64,000 nt of DNA from Microbacterium sp. No. 7 (GTDB lineage Bacteria > Actinomycetota > Actinomycetes > Actinomycetales > Microbacteriaceae): the NCBI RefSeq assembly GCF_001314225.1, contig NZ_CP012697.1:1302001-1366000 (forward strand), read 5' to 3'. This document shows, one piece after another, positions 62,051 to 64,000 of this stretch. A program made the translations under genes and the position numbers. Under the pieces are notes generated by a model. The model saw only the letters and a program-made list of their open reading frames with translations, searched no databases and was not told the origin of the DNA. The first letter of the stretch is position 1. The number at the start of each line of letters is the position of its first letter.

Positions 62051-63925
62051 TCACAGAGGCATGAGTTCGAGCGCATCAATGTATGCGACCTCGCCCCCCG
62101 TTACGGCGGCCCAGAGTGCGACAGTGACGTAGGCGGCACCATTGGGAACCGATCGCTGATCGGCTATAATTCTATAGCTGGGATCTGTATCCATAGTTGA
62201 ATTGTTGATTGCGTACCACGTCGTTTCACTGATCTGCACCCCTGCCGCATCCCAGAATCGAATCCGGGGTGCCAGCTGTCCCGACCATACGCCAGGTATC
62301 CTGTATGACATGGCAACGTGAACCACTCCGCCGGAGCGACAGGGGGCGCACTGCGAAACCACCCACTGCGAAACGTTCGCTGTCGGGGCTATCTTCAAAG
62401 ATCGCCCTCCTGAATCACTAGACTCGTCCAGTGATAGTCCAAAGTTAGTCTTGACCCATGCCGATGTCTGCCACCCACGACCCGCTTGATAATCAAGCGG
62501 CTGTGCGGGCAGGTTAGCCGCCGTCGCGATCACATCATCCAATGGTCCTTCCCTCGTGAAAAGCGAATCCTTGATACTGCTAATCCCCAAAAGCGTGAAC
62601 GGAAATGGGACGGGCGAACCAGTGACCAATGGTGCTCGCGTTCCAAAATTGCGCAGAAGCGTACAGTTCCTGATCTTGGGCTGGAACTCGACGCCTTCGA
62701 GCACGACCCTCACGGGGATCACGGACGCCACACCGCGCGCTGGCTCATCCACGCCAATTGCCAGGAAGTGAGCGCCGGCAACCGAGGGTGAGCCGTCAAC
62801 TGTATCGTGGGGCATGATCTGACCACCGTGGAAAGCCAGCACAGTCGGACGAGTCGCGCCGGTCGGCGATGAGATCGAGAACCAGGGAGCAGCATTGAAG
62901 TCAGACTCAATATGACACTGGGAGAAATCCCAAGTGCCCGAATCAGCGACCAACGTCCGCCTTCCATAGTCGAACGAGCAGTGGGAGAAGTACGCCTCCC
63001 CCGCGCTTTCTTGGACGCCGCGCAGAAACGTCGCAGCAGGATGCGATGAGTTCATGTTGTGGAAGATGCATCCCGACCAAGACACATTCTCTCCGCTGTC
63101 GGAGGTGCCGGCGAAATAAACGGCCGTCTGCTGGGCCCGCGCGTATGTGCACGAGAAATGCTTGTGCAGGTATGAACCCGATCCGATGATCTCCTGATGC
63201 CGGAATCCAACAAAATTCACCCGGTCCAAGACAAATCGCCCCGTGTAGGTCGACGGCGTCTCAAGGCTCAGCCCATCCACTTCCGTATCTGTCGCCTGTG
63301 GGCCACGCAAAGACACGTTCTCGATGCGCGATGACCCGACTCCGTATGCGGGGACAGGTATGATTCCCCCGGCACCGACGGTGCCACGGATCGCGGGACC
63401 GCTGAACGTCGCATTCGACCAATCCAGAATCGACATATGCGACCCACGGATCGATACCCAGTCGCGCGGCAGAGTGATCTGACCATCCACACGGATAACT
63501 CCGGCGGGCAGGACGAGCGCAACCTTCAGCGCCCCCGCTGCATTAATCGCGTCCTGCAATGCGGCGGTCTGATCCGCCCCTGTCCCGGCCTCCACACCCA
63601 TCAGCGCCGCGTAGCGCTCCGCGTGGGCCGTTGCGAGGAGTGTCGAGGACGTACCAGATGGATTGCCCAAGACAGCGGTCATGATCGTGTCATGCGTGCC
63701 CTCCGCCAGGGAGAACTCTTCCATCGCCTCCACGGCAGCCTGCACGACGGTCGGGTCAGAGGCGATGATATCTGCGGCGACATCCTGAACGCGGAAGTCG
63801 ATCACCTCCGTCAACGAGCTGGGAGAGAGGCGTCCGTTCAGCTCACTATTGATCGCCGTGATGGCTGCATTAAGTGGCAAACCCCAGCCGCGCTGCCCAA
63901 CCGAGGGGAGATTGATGCTCGCCAT
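62051..63925 (-). CDS. Phage tail spike / beta-helix receptor-binding protein
   Basis: 624 residues. MASINLPSVGQRGWGLPLNAAITAINSEL is a typical start of actinophage tail fibres. From about residue 115 (GTGADQTAALQDAINAAG) it follows the pectate-lyase/right-handed beta-helix pattern with repeated short strands (SRIENVSLRG, FVLDRVNFVG, VSWSGCIFHN). A C-terminal carbohydrate-binding-like beta-sandwich ends YIDALELMPL. GGAGG lies 7 bases before ATG 63925. The stop of the upstream tail gene is immediately adjacent. Confidence 0.85.
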   Translation of the reverse strand: MASINLPSVGQRGWGLPLNAAITAINSELNGRLSPSSLTEVIDFRVQDVAADIIASDPTVVQAAVEAMEEFSLAEGTHDTIMTAVLGNPSGTSSTLLATAHAERYAALMGVEAGTGADQTAALQDAINAAGALKVALVLPAGVIRVDGQITLPRDWVSIRGSHMSILDWSNATFSGPAIRGTVGAGGIIPVPAYGVGSSRIENVSLRGPQATDTEVDGLSLETPSTYTGRFVLDRVNFVGFRHQEIIGSGSYLHKHFSCTYARAQQTAVYFAGTSDSGENVSWSGCIFHNMNSSHPAATFLRGVQESAGEAYFSHCSFDYGRRTLVADSGTWDFSQCHIESDFNAAPWFSISSPTGATRPTVLAFHGGQIMPHDTVDGSPSVAGAHFLAIGVDEPARGVASVIPVRVVLEGVEFQPKIRNCTLLRNFGTRAPLVTGSPVPFPFTLLGISSIKDSLFTREGPLDDVIATAANLPAQPLDYQAGRGWQTSAWVKTNFGLSLDESSDSGGRSLKIAPTANVSQWVVSQCAPCRSGGVVHVAMSYRIPGVWSGQLAPRIRFWDAAGVQISETTWYAINNSTMDTDPSYRIIADQRSVPNGAAYVTVALWAAVTGGEVAYIDALELMPL

Positions 63926-64000
63926 TTACCAGCCTCCAAGCTCGGGCCAAGGGGAGCCCTGCGAGCGGACGCGCGGCTGTGCGTATCCGCCGAGCGGGAC
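63926..64000 (-). CDS. C-terminal end of another phage tail protein (partial)
   Basis: An open frame of 24 codons runs to the window edge and ends RSQGSPWPELGGW-stop; TAA is directly followed by the spike ATG. The context suggests a tail or baseplate protein; too short to name. Confidence 0.55.
   Translation of the reverse strand, partial: VPLGGYAQPRVRSQGSPWPELGGW

Larger units (their letters stand above)
58541..64000. mobile_element. Prophage end next to tRNA-Thr (partial)
   Basis: Directly after a tRNA gene come three coupled small genes of phage type, an O-acyltransferase and minus-strand tail genes running to the window edge. Sequence in 61.5-63.9 kb is visibly richer in A/T than the chromosome. 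The other end, the integrase and the second att copy are outside the window. Confidence 0.75.

Overview
The window is high-GC DNA from an actinobacterium, most likely a Microbacteriaceae member such as Microbacterium. The evidence is very high GC with many GTG starts, actinobacterial families (WhiB, Tad/Flp locus with DUF4244, TAP-type lipoprotein hydrolase, PASTA penicillin-binding protein), a short SRP RNA and a 6C RNA. No 16S or other species-level marker is present, so the genus is inference.

Layout. 1-5.4 kb: 3' end of a PRD antiterminator gene, tRNA-Ser(GGA), and a minus-strand moxR / DUF58 / transglutaminase operon. 5.4-12.5 kb: SRP RNA, pta-ackA, and a beta-phosphoglucomutase-like HAD beside a GH65 disaccharide phosphorylase. 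12.5-18.9 kb: an amine-use cluster (IclR regulator, two APC permeases, copper amine oxidase with a His-rich tail, small membrane protein). 19-30.3 kb: dnaX-recR-DMT transporter, lysC, a deacetylase-like lipoprotein or membrane protein, asd, mqo, thymidine kinase, lactate-dehydrogenase-like flavoenzyme. 30.3-37.7 kb: HAD phosphatase, tRNA-Pro(CGG), metallophosphoesterase and bifunctional PBP, DUF4177 + RidA, acetyl-CoA synthetase. 37.8-50.5 kb: 6C RNA and a Tad pilus locus (tadA, tadB-like, DUF4244, two TadE-like genes).

The Tad locus is split. A 9.67-kb integrative element (about 40093-49759) sits inside the DUF4244 pilin-like gene. The two gene halves share a 7-bp core (ACTGTGG), and joining them restores one in-frame 69-codon protein. 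The element carries a large serine integrase next to the left end, a GIY-YIG nuclease gene overlapping a C5-cytosine methyltransferase gene, an HNH nuclease, a complete XerC/D-type tyrosine recombinase whose promoter overlaps a dif-like site, and a seven-gene minus-strand operon with an HUH/rolling-circle Rep protein and a WhiB protein. Three 18-bp iterons lie just inside the right end. No virion, terminase or FtsK/Tra transfer genes are visible, so it looks like an integrated rolling-circle plasmid or phage-satellite-like element that may switch the pilus operon off and on.

50.6-58.5 kb: a phytoene-desaturase-like oxidoreductase, topA-tmk-holB, a lipoprotein hydrolase and tRNA-Thr(CGT). From the tRNA-Thr to the window end is a second foreign region, apparently the end of a prophage: three coupled small genes, an OafA-type O-acyltransferase, a beta-helix tail spike and the end of another tail gene.

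Across the window a TANNNT -10 hexamer lies 6-7 nt before the start codon of about 15 genes, with no Shine-Dalgarno. This points to leaderless transcripts and was used to choose several starts. Core metabolism shown here links acetate activation and overflow (pta-ackA, acs), lactate and malate oxidation (lldD-like, mqo) and the start of the aspartate pathway (lysC, asd).
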